DNA from: Gammaproteobacteria bacterium 42_54_T18
GTDB taxonomy: Bacteria; Pseudomonadota; Gammaproteobacteria; Pseudomonadales; Ketobacteraceae
DNA length: 37,351 bases
Assembly (NCBI GenBank): GCA_002163245.1
Contig: MAAL01000026.1
Coordinates: forward strand, 1 to 37,351
Direction: 5' to 3'
The notes below the pieces were generated by a model. The model saw nothing but the letters and a program-made list of their open reading frames with translations. It was not told where the DNA came from and made no database searches. A program made the translations under genes and the position numbers. Of this stretch, positions 26,777 to 34,729 are shown piece by piece (the first letter of the stretch is position 1; every line of letters begins with the position of its first letter).

Positions 26777-28155
26777 TGGCCATAAATGAACGAGCACTAG
26801 CAGCACAGATATTAAATGACGTATTGCCTCTTAAAAAAGGTCAGGTTCACAACGGCCGGTCGTTATCCGCACTTCTGCCCAAAACCTTAACCAAATACCC
26901 CGATGCAGATCGACCTCTACTACAGGAATTATGTTTTGGTGTCTGTCGCTGGTTTATTCGGTTAGATAAAATAGCCAGTCTGGTGACTCATCACCCATTC
27001 AAAACACGAGACAGCGATATTCACGCTTTATTGTTAGTCGGTATTTATCAAATACTCTATCTACGAGTCCCCGATCACGCCGCTATCTCCGAAACGGTTG
27101 AAGCAACCCGTCAAATGGACAAGGCATGGGCAGCTAAAGTCATTAACGGTACTTTACGTCGACTACAACGAGAAAAAAACGAGCTCGAACAATCACTGCC
27201 CGACAATCTCACCGTTCAATCAGCCCACCCCAAATGGTTGGTGGATATGATCAAAGCTGCCTGGCCAGAACAGGCCGAACGTATTGTGAGTAACAATAAT
27301 ACCCAAGCCCCCATGACCATCCGAGTAAACCCTCGGCACAATCAGCGGGAAAGCTATTTACAACAGCTAAAACAGAAGGGTATTCAAGCCAAACTCTGTG
27401 AGTTTTCAACCTGTGGCATTCAACTGGAAAAAGCCTGCTCCGTAGAAAAACTACCTGGATTCGATCAAGGCCACTGCTTTGTGCAAGATGAAGCTGCACA
27501 ACTATCCGCTAAATTACTCGATGCCCAACCCGGTGACAGAGTGCTGGATGCCTGCGCCGCACCCGGTGGTAAAACTACCCATATCGCCGAATTACAACCA
27601 GACCTCACCGCATTGGTGGCACTTGACGCTGATGAGCAACGCGTCACCCGTATCCATGAAAATCTACAACGCCTGGCATTAACCGCAGAGGTTCACGCGC
27701 AATCCTTGGAAAGCTTCACTCAACAGTACCTAGAACAGCCCACCGATAAAACCGCGGAAGATAATATCGATAACAAAAACGATATTCCTCTTTTTAATCG
27801 TATTTTATTGGATGCCCCCTGTTCCGCCGTAGGTGTCATTCGTCGTCACCCCGATATTAAATGGTTACGAAAACGCACCGATATCAATGCCCTCGCGGAA
27901 ACACAATTATTGCTATTAAAAAACGCATGGACACTGCTCGCCCCCGGCGGCACATTACTGTATGCCACCTGTTCGATATTACCCCACGAAAATGAGCGTG
28001 TTGTTCACACCTTTTTAGCAGAACAAAACGATGCAAAGGAACAGGTGTTGGATGTTACCTGGGGCCAAGCGGTGTCCGTTGGTGTGCAATTGTTACCGCA
28101 AAAAGATGGTCATGATGGATTTTATTATGCGAAATTATTGAAGGCTGAGAATTAG
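26776..28155 (+). CDS. rsmB: 16S rRNA (cytosine-967-C5)-methyltransferase
   Basis: SAM-dependent rRNA methyltransferase of 459 residues. An N-terminal NusB-like RNA-binding domain (about 1-140) is followed by the methyltransferase with DACAAPGGKTTH (SAM site), LDAPCSAVGVIRRHPDIKW (one catalytic Cys) and YATCSILPHENE (second Cys). It overlaps fmt by one base and is followed after 8 bases by hrpB, so translation is coupled through this run. Confidence 0.97.
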   Translation: MAINERALAAQILNDVLPLKKGQVHNGRSLSALLPKTLTKYPDADRPLLQELCFGVCRWFIRLDKIASLVTHHPFKTRDSDIHALLLVGIYQILYLRVPDHAAISETVEATRQMDKAWAAKVINGTLRRLQREKNELEQSLPDNLTVQSAHPKWLVDMIKAAWPEQAERIVSNNNTQAPMTIRVNPRHNQRESYLQQLKQKGIQAKLCEFSTCGIQLEKACSVEKLPGFDQGHCFVQDEAAQLSAKLLDAQPGDRVLDACAAPGGKTTHIAELQPDLTALVALDADEQRVTRIHENLQRLALTAEVHAQSLESFTQQYLEQPTDKTAEDNIDNKNDIPLFNRILLDAPCSAVGVIRRHPDIKWLRKRTDINALAETQLLLLKNAWTLLAPGGTLLYATCSILPHENERVVHTFLAEQNDAKEQVLDVTWGQAVSVGVQLLPQKDGHDGFYYAKLLKAEN

Positions 28156-28163
28156 GAAGCGTT

Positions 28164-30584
28164 GTGACAACCACCCCTATCAGTGCAATCCAAGGTGAAT
28201 TCTTAACACAACTTCCACACCATCACCTTATTGTAGAAGCAGACACCGGGTCGGGAAAATCCACCCGGCTCCCACTATGGATCGCCAACCACAACCCCAC
28301 AAAAAAAGTGCTGGTCATTGAACCACGTCGTATCGCCTGTGTAGCACTCGCCACTTACGTCGCCACCCTAGCCAACTCAAAACTCGGTCACGACGTTGGA
28401 TACGCCATCCGCTTTGACCAAAAATTTAATAACACCACCCGTATCCTTTTTGTCACCCCCGGAATCGCCCTACGTTGGCTAGCAGATAATCAACTATCTG
28501 ATTTTGCCACCATCATGATTGATGAATTCCACGAACGTCGATGGGATACCGATTTACTACTGGCGTTGCTAAAAAATAAAAATCAACATCGGCTAATCAT
28601 CACCTCCGCAACCATCAAAGGCCAACAACTTGCAAACTACCTCGGTGGAAAATGCCTGACCAGTGAAGGTCGCATGTTTCCCGTCACAACAAGCTACCAT
28701 TGCACACAACCGCAACAAATGCCAAGCACCGCCAACCTTGATAAACGCATCCAACAAGCCTGCAAAATTGCCATAGATCAGCTCGAAAAAACAAAAACAA
28801 GTCACGACATATTGGTATTTTTACCCGGTAAAAAAGAAATACAAAATGCAGCACAACAATTAAAAGAATTTGATGCTGACGTCATTGGTCTATCCGCCAG
28901 TACGAGTCCAAAAGATCAGCAACGAGCCCTTAATCAACAAGCCAGGCGACGTATTATTTTATCCACTAATGTCGCCGAAACATCCTTAACCATTCCTAAC
29001 ATTGGTGTTGTTATCGACAGCGGCATGGAACGACGAACTCACCAACGTAATGGTCGTACCGTACTGGGTTTAGATCCCATATCCAAAGCCAGTGCCGATC
29101 AACGAAAAGGCAGAGCAGGGCGCCTGTTTGAGGGTGTTTGTATTCGTTTGTGGGGAGAACACGCTCCACTTATCGACTCGACACCACCAGAAATATTACG
29201 TGAAGAGTTAACCGAATTAGTACTGGCATCTGCTTGTAATCAAGTGCCCATAAACGACTTGGTTTTTCCAGAACCATTACCCAAAAAATCCCTTGATGTT
29301 GCGACCACACGTTTATTGGCAATGAACGCTATTGATACCTATGGGCTTGCCACCAAACACGGAAAACAACTTTACCCGCTGCCCATTGATTCACTTTTCT
29401 CTCATTTAATCACTGCCATGCCTAACGAAAGCTGCAAAACAGCCATGGTAGATTTGATCGCGGCACTTAGCATTAATCAATCCCTAATTCCCGTATTCAA
29501 AAGTGAACAAGCAAGACAAAATCTTGTTCAATGGGAAAATCGTGATTGTGATGCAATGACACTGATACGCATCATTCGCCAACCCAGCCCTGAAGATATT
29601 CTGATAAATGAAAAATTACGAAATGACGCACGCGTGCTTTCTCAACAAATCCGAAAAACGCTCCACCTTCCTGCCCTCAATATAAAGCCTGCATCAGATA
29701 AAAAAGCGCTTGATGTTAACCGTCAGCAATTTATTGAAGCAATCATCCAGGCAACGCCTGAGCTAATATTTATTCGCCGTGCTAAACGTCGAAATGCATT
29801 GGGAAATGGTTACGGTGAAGCCGTTATTAGCGATAACAGCCGCCTGCAAGATAATATCGAAGCCTGTATTGTCTTCGACCAGCATAATTTACCCGGAAAA
29901 GGCTTAAGAGAAACCATTGCCATCGCAACATGCCTTGCTCCTATTAAATTTACCGACATTATTAACGCAAATCTACATACCGAACAATTAGGGGATATTC
30001 ACTGGAGAAAGCAGCAACTTTTAGTACAAACACAGTTGAGCTATGCCGGTAGAATTATCGATAATCAGGAATCAAAACCCGAAGGGCAGTTTGCGAGACA
30101 AGCAATCACTCAACTGATTCTAGAAAACCGTATTTTCCCTGGGCTGAACCTTCAACTTCAAGAAGATATTAATGCTTTTGCACTGTATCAATCGTTAAAT
30201 ACATCAACCAATAACACATTACAGACTAGTCATCATTCAAACCTATCAGATAACATTCCTGATTCAGAAAAAACGTGGTTATTGGAAAAGTTACAATCAT
30301 TAGGTGTAGAAACCAGTGACGACTTACAACTTATCGATGCATCGGACTTACAATTTAACGGCATTCCCGAGTGGGAAAAGCCATCATTCTTAGATCGCTT
30401 TCCACAAATAGTAACCCTTAGCGATGTAACATTATCTGTTCACTATGCCATAGGTAATAAACAAATCACTCTAAACAAAATAAATGGTGATAGGAAAACC
30501 GACCCCAAACGTTGGGAGCTGCCTACTTGGCAGGGATGGCGCATTCGTTTTAAAAAAGCGAGTCGCATTGTGGACATTAAGTAA
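28164..30584 (+). CDS. hrpB: ATP-dependent helicase HrpB (DEAH family)
   Basis: Cytosolic DEAH-box RNA helicase-like ATPase of 806 residues, typical HrpB length. Motifs are ADTGSGKSTRLPLW (Walker A), EPRRIACVALA, DEFHERRWDTDLLLAL (DEFH variant usual for HrpB), TSATIKG, VFLPGKKEI, STNVAETSLTIP and QRKGRAGR. The HA2-type helical region and the HrpB-specific C-terminal domain (ending LPTWQGWRIRFKKASRIV) follow. The start is GTG 28164 with AGGAAG upstream. The biological role of HrpB is poorly defined. It may be co-transcribed with rsmB and converges with the next gene. Confidence 0.95.
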   Translation: MTTTPISAIQGEFLTQLPHHHLIVEADTGSGKSTRLPLWIANHNPTKKVLVIEPRRIACVALATYVATLANSKLGHDVGYAIRFDQKFNNTTRILFVTPGIALRWLADNQLSDFATIMIDEFHERRWDTDLLLALLKNKNQHRLIITSATIKGQQLANYLGGKCLTSEGRMFPVTTSYHCTQPQQMPSTANLDKRIQQACKIAIDQLEKTKTSHDILVFLPGKKEIQNAAQQLKEFDADVIGLSASTSPKDQQRALNQQARRRIILSTNVAETSLTIPNIGVVIDSGMERRTHQRNGRTVLGLDPISKASADQRKGRAGRLFEGVCIRLWGEHAPLIDSTPPEILREELTELVLASACNQVPINDLVFPEPLPKKSLDVATTRLLAMNAIDTYGLATKHGKQLYPLPIDSLFSHLITAMPNESCKTAMVDLIAALSINQSLIPVFKSEQARQNLVQWENRDCDAMTLIRIIRQPSPEDILINEKLRNDARVLSQQIRKTLHLPALNIKPASDKKALDVNRQQFIEAIIQATPELIFIRRAKRRNALGNGYGEAVISDNSRLQDNIEACIVFDQHNLPGKGLRETIAIATCLAPIKFTDIINANLHTEQLGDIHWRKQQLLVQTQLSYAGRIIDNQESKPEGQFARQAITQLILENRIFPGLNLQLQEDINAFALYQSLNTSTNNTLQTSHHSNLSDNIPDSEKTWLLEKLQSLGVETSDDLQLIDASDLQFNGIPEWEKPSFLDRFPQIVTLSDVTLSVHYAIGNKQITLNKINGDRKTDPKRWELPTWQGWRIRFKKASRIVDIK

Positions 30585-30652
30585 TTCTTCAATTCAAAAA
30601 ATAACGTTAATATCCACAGAGCTCAATTTAAAATAACTTAATATAGAAACAT

Positions 30653-31405
30653 TTAATGCAAACAACACTTCTTATATTTTTTACCACTACCACAAGGACA
30701 AAGATCATTTCGACCTACTTTAGGTTCAGCGACTTTAGGCTGTAAAGTTGGATCAGATGCCAGTTTCTGCTCATACAATTTCCTACCCGTAAACGCATAG
30801 GCCTTTAATGTATTTGGCAATAGCCGTAAAAAATCCTCATAGATTTCCTCAAAAGTAACATCGTCACTTTCAATCAGCTCTTCATGTAGATTCCGTGAAA
30901 AATCTTCATCCGAAAAGAAACTTAGCATAACGGACTTAATAGTATGGTCTTCTTCTAAGACATCAACCATTGCCTCTTCCCACACCTCACCTAACCATTC
31001 AGATGCGTCAATAAATCCCTGCGACCACTGCCCAAGATCACTATCCATACCAAAATTCCCAGACATCGAATCACCTAACTTCAATGCCTGAGGAAATTCT
31101 GCAGACTCCCCCTGAATTTGATCCATCATATAGTTAAAAAAGTCGATCAATACTTGAAACGTCTTTTCATCGTCAAAAATGGCTTGGGTCACGGCATCAT
31201 TTTCACCAAATAGACTGGGAACCCACTCTGCAGGGCCAATCGCGATCGGAGCACTACAAAGACCAAACAAAAAGCCATGAATCACATTAAAACTCATTGG
31301 AAAGTCATGCTCTTCACTAAGAGCCATTACCTTTGTCAGCCCTGTAGCAAAGGTTTTTTCTTGTTTTGCTTTCTTTGAATCTAGCGTTCTATCCAACATA
31401 CTCAT
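30653..31405 (-). CDS. YecA/UPF0149-like protein with C-terminal SEC-C zinc motif
   Basis: Protein of 250 residues. The body ([23 protein letters not shown]... [18 protein letters not shown]) matches the YecA/UPF0149 helical family. The end ([19 protein letters not shown]) is the SEC-C zinc finger shared with SecA. In this family such a finger is thought to aid ribosome or nucleic-acid contact, but no specific role is known for this one. There is no signal peptide. It lies alone, converging with hrpB and divergent from trkA. Confidence 0.85.
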   Translation of the reverse strand: MSMLDRTLDSKKAKQEKTFATGLTKVMALSEEHDFPMSFNVIHGFLFGLCSAPIAIGPAEWVPSLFGENDAVTQAIFDDEKTFQVLIDFFNYMMDQIQGESAEFPQALKLGDSMSGNFGMDSDLGQWSQGFIDASEWLGEVWEEAMVDVLEEDHTIKSVMLSFFSDEDFSRNLHEELIESDDVTFEEIYEDFLRLLPNTLKAYAFTGRKLYEQKLASDPTLQPKVAEPKVGRNDLCPCGSGKKYKKCCLH

Positions 31406-31725
31406 AGTCTTATCTCTTTGATCATCACCTGGTAAGAAAAAAACTTTCTATAAAATCATCTACATAGTAAGTGACCACATAGTGTACATTACCTCGTTAC
31501 GTGACAACACCCGCCCTTGAGACAAAATCCATATTGATCCGCTGGAGCTACTTAGATTAGTGCTGTACCCAAAATGTGCCCAAACATTGTGCTCAGATTC
31601 ACTACAAACAACGATTCTCCACCTGCCAGGGATATGCTATTCTGATTAGCATTCATTCGACGTTATAAAAGCTACAAAAGTTAACAACGTTTTCTTGATC
31701 TCCATATATTTTAAGACCTTCAATT
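31406..31725. other. UPF0149/trkA divergent intergenic region (320 bp)
   Basis: Non-coding region with promoters for both flanking genes. I see the trkA promoter candidate near its right end (31634-31669), but no terminator, RNA gene or further open frame that stands out. Confidence 0.6.
31634..31669 (+). promoter_or_regulatory. candidate trkA promoter with overlapping inverted repeat
   Basis: TTCTGA (31640-31645) and TTATAA (31663-31668) are 17 bases apart and could be -35/-10 elements. A near-palindrome, ATGCT-N9-AGCAT (31634-31652), covers the -35 and might be a repressor site. The start codon of trkA lies about 50 bases downstream of the predicted start point. Confidence 0.4.
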
Positions 31726-33102
31726 ATGAAAATCATTATCCTGGGTGCAGGGCAAGTAGGCGGCACTCTTGCGGCAAACCTCGCCAGCGAACATAACGAC
31801 ATCACGATTGTTGATACTGATGGCGATCGTTTACACGAACTTCAAGAACGTTATGATATTCGCACCATTCAGGGTATGGCATCTCACCCTACAGTACTGC
31901 ATCAAGCAGGGGCCGATGATGCAGATATGCTTATTGCCGTAACCAATAGTGATGAAATAAATATGGTTGCCTGCCAAGTAGCCTATTCATTACACCGAAC
32001 ACCCACCAAAATTGCCCGCGTACGTTCCACCAGTTATCTAAATAAAAGCAAGGGGCTCTTTAATAACGACGCCTTTCCTATCGATGTAATCATCAGCCCC
32101 GAGCAAGAAGTAACCAATCACATAAAACGGTTGATCGAACACCCTGGTTCACTACAGGTGCTCGATTTTGCTGGAGGAAAACTACAACTCGTCGCTGTTA
32201 AGGCCTATTTTAACGGACCATTAGTCGGACGAGAATTGCGTTATTTACGCCAGCACATGCCATCCGTTGATACCCGGGTTGCCGCAATCTTTCGCCGTGA
32301 CCGTGCCATCATTCCTGAAGGCACCACCATTATTGAAGCCGATGATGAGGTATTCTTTATTGCTGCCCGAAACCATATTCGCGCCGTAATGAGTGAACTA
32401 CGTGGCCTTGAACACAACTATAAAAAGATCATTATTGCTGGCGGTGGCAACATCGGTGAACGGTTATGTGAAGCCATTGAAAACCGCTACCAAGTCAAAG
32501 TAATTGACAGAAATGTTGATCGCTGTCGTTATCTGGCGGAGAAACTTGCACGCACCATTGTGATAAAAGGCAACGCATCTGATCAAGACCTTTTATTAGA
32601 AGAAAATGTTGAAGATGTTGATGTCTTCCTCGCTGTCACCAATGACGATGAAGCTAACATCATGTCATCAATGTTGGCCAAACGGCTCGGCGCTAAAAAA
32701 GTCATGACACTTATTAATAACCCCGCTTACGTGGACCTTGTTCAAGGCGGGGATATCGATATTGCGATCTCACCACAACAAGCCACTATTGGTAGTTTGT
32801 TGACCCATGTTCGCCGCGGTGATGTTGCGAATGTTCACTCCTTACGCCGTGGTGCCGCAGAGGCCATAGAAGCGATTGCCCATGGTGATGAAAACTCATC
32901 CAAAGTTGTCGGTAAAATGATCGGGGAAGTGGACTTACCAGAAGGCACCAATATTGGTGCCATTGTACGTAACGATGAAGTATTAATAGCTCACGATGAT
33001 GTTGTTATTGAATCTGGTGACCACGTTATCTTATTCCTAGTGGATAAACGCCGCATCTCTGATGTAGAGCGACTTTTCCAAGTGGGTATTACCTTCTTCT
33101 AA
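31726..33102 (+). CDS. trkA: Trk potassium uptake regulator TrkA
   Basis: Cytoplasmic NAD-binding regulatory ring protein of the Trk K+ uptake system, 458 residues. It is built from two RCK units. The first Rossmann motif is [13 protein letters not shown] near the N-terminus, and the second is [13 protein letters not shown] around residues 235-250, each followed by a TrkA_C domain (for instance [10 protein letters not shown] and [13 protein letters not shown]). It is followed by trkH after 12 bases. Confidence 0.97.
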   Translation: MKIIILGAGQVGGTLAANLASEHNDITIVDTDGDRLHELQERYDIRTIQGMASHPTVLHQAGADDADMLIAVTNSDEINMVACQVAYSLHRTPTKIARVRSTSYLNKSKGLFNNDAFPIDVIISPEQEVTNHIKRLIEHPGSLQVLDFAGGKLQLVAVKAYFNGPLVGRELRYLRQHMPSVDTRVAAIFRRDRAIIPEGTTIIEADDEVFFIAARNHIRAVMSELRGLEHNYKKIIIAGGGNIGERLCEAIENRYQVKVIDRNVDRCRYLAEKLARTIVIKGNASDQDLLLEENVEDVDVFLAVTNDDEANIMSSMLAKRLGAKKVMTLINNPAYVDLVQGGDIDIAISPQQATIGSLLTHVRRGDVANVHSLRRGAAEAIEAIAHGDENSSKVVGKMIGEVDLPEGTNIGAIVRNDEVLIAHDDVVIESGDHVILFLVDKRRISDVERLFQVGITFF

Positions 33103-33114
33103 CCGAGACCGACC

Positions 33115-34566
33115 ATGCATCCCGCTATTATTTTACGTGTTCTTGGCGTGCTATTAATGATCTATAGCACCACCATGTTACCGCCTGTTGCTGTTGCACT
33201 GTATTATCACGACGGTGGTCATGTACAATTTCTTACCGCATTTGGCATTACACTGATTTCCGGCCTTATCTGTTGGCTGCCAGTACATAGCAGCCGGGAT
33301 GAATTACGGGTAAAAGATGGTTTTTTAGTGGTTGTCCTATTTTGGACCGTACTGGGTTTGTATGGCGCAATTCCTTTTTTACTCGGTGACGAACCCAATA
33401 TGAGCGTGGCCGATGCCGTTTTTGAATCCATCTCTGGGTTAACAACAACAGGTGCAACGGTTCTTCAACAGTTAGACGGTTTACCCAAATCAATTTTGTA
33501 CTATCGTCAACAGCTTCAATGGCTGGGTGGCATGGGTATCATTGTATTAGCCGTAGCGATACTACCGATGCTTGGTATTGGCGGCATGCAGCTATATAGG
33601 GCAGAAACACCTGGCCCAATGAAAGACCACAAATTAACCCCCCGTATTGCGGAAACGGCAAAAGCCTTATGGACGCTTTACGTGTGTTTGACCTTTGTAT
33701 GTGCCATTACCTACTGGGCATTAGGGATGGATGTATTTGACGCAGTCTCCCACAGTTTTTCCACTATCGCCATTGGTGGGTTTTCCACACACGATGACAG
33801 TATTGGTTATTTCAACAACCCTGCGATTGAAGTAGCAACCATCATTTTTATGGCCATTGCCGGTATTAACTTTGGCCTACATTTTTTGGCATGGCGCCGT
33901 AAAGAGCTTACCCACTACTGGGCCGATCCAGAACTACGCTTTTACTTTCAAGTACTTATCGGGATTTCAGCAATAGCCTGCACCGTATTATATTTCAACG
34001 GCACCTATGAAAATCATTGGGACGGCATGCGCCACGCTATATTTCAAACCGTCTCGATCGCAACGACCACGGGTTACTCTGTAGCTGATTCTTCACAATG
34101 GCACCCCCTTATTCCCACCGCATTACTAATGGGGAGTTTTATAGGTGCCTGTGCGGGTTCTACCGGGGGCGGCATAAAAGCCATTCGAATGTTGCTAATG
34201 TTTAAACAAGGCCTCAGAGAAATGCGCCGATTAATGCACCCTAACGCCATCATGGTGATTAAGCTTAATAACAAAGCCGTGCCTGACCGGGTCATCGAAG
34301 CCGTATGGGGATTCTTTGGTATTTATCTAATGGCTTTTTGCGTGCTTTTTCTCGCTATTCTCGCCACTGGCATTGATTTTGTCAGTGCGTTTTCAGCTGT
34401 TGCCGCCTGTATGAATAATTTGGGCCCAGGATTAGGAGAAGTTGCTCTTAATTACGCATCCATCTCTGATACAGCCAAATGGATTCTATGCTTTACCATG
34501 TTATTAGGGCGATTGGAGATATTCACCTTACTAATACTGTTTACCCCAATGTTTTGGCGTCACTAA
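33115..34566 (+). CDS. trkH: Trk potassium uptake transporter TrkH
   Basis: Membrane channel subunit of K+ uptake, 483 residues. The pore loops are recognisable as SISGLTTTGATVL, TIAIGGFSTHD, SIATTTGYSVAD and AACMNNLGPGLGE. SFIGACAGSTGGGIKAIR marks the intramembrane gate/loop region. It works with TrkA in osmotic adaptation and turgor control. It is co-transcribed with trkA, after which a separate promoter starts the next gene. Confidence 0.97.
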   Translation: MHPAIILRVLGVLLMIYSTTMLPPVAVALYYHDGGHVQFLTAFGITLISGLICWLPVHSSRDELRVKDGFLVVVLFWTVLGLYGAIPFLLGDEPNMSVADAVFESISGLTTTGATVLQQLDGLPKSILYYRQQLQWLGGMGIIVLAVAILPMLGIGGMQLYRAETPGPMKDHKLTPRIAETAKALWTLYVCLTFVCAITYWALGMDVFDAVSHSFSTIAIGGFSTHDDSIGYFNNPAIEVATIIFMAIAGINFGLHFLAWRRKELTHYWADPELRFYFQVLIGISAIACTVLYFNGTYENHWDGMRHAIFQTVSIATTTGYSVADSSQWHPLIPTALLMGSFIGACAGSTGGGIKAIRMLLMFKQGLREMRRLMHPNAIMVIKLNNKAVPDRVIEAVWGFFGIYLMAFCVLFLAILATGIDFVSAFSAVAACMNNLGPGLGEVALNYASISDTAKWILCFTMLLGRLEIFTLLILFTPMFWRH

Positions 34567-34658
34567 CCTAAGCATGTTCGCTATCTAGACTTCAATCTAA
34601 TTCACAAATGCTAGACTGTAAATAGTTCACATTTTGTTCAATTATTACTCACCACCTA

Positions 34659-34687
34659 TTGACGTGGGATTATTTCCCACTTAAATT
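34659..34687 (+). promoter_or_regulatory. promoter with palindromic spacer before the fusion gene
   Basis: TTGACG at 34659-34664 is followed after 16-17 bases by TTAAAT/TAAATT (34681-34687). The predicted start is about 35 bases before the GTG. The spacer is almost wholly the palindrome GTGGGA-TTATT-TCCCAC (34664-34680), placed where a repressor or a MerR-like activator would act. As RNA the same bases would form a 6-bp hairpin, so a weak terminator for trkH is the alternative reading. Confidence 0.5.
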
Positions 34688-34729
34688 AGAGTGCTTACTC
34701 CTCAGTACCCCATCTTCCGGAGAACAATT

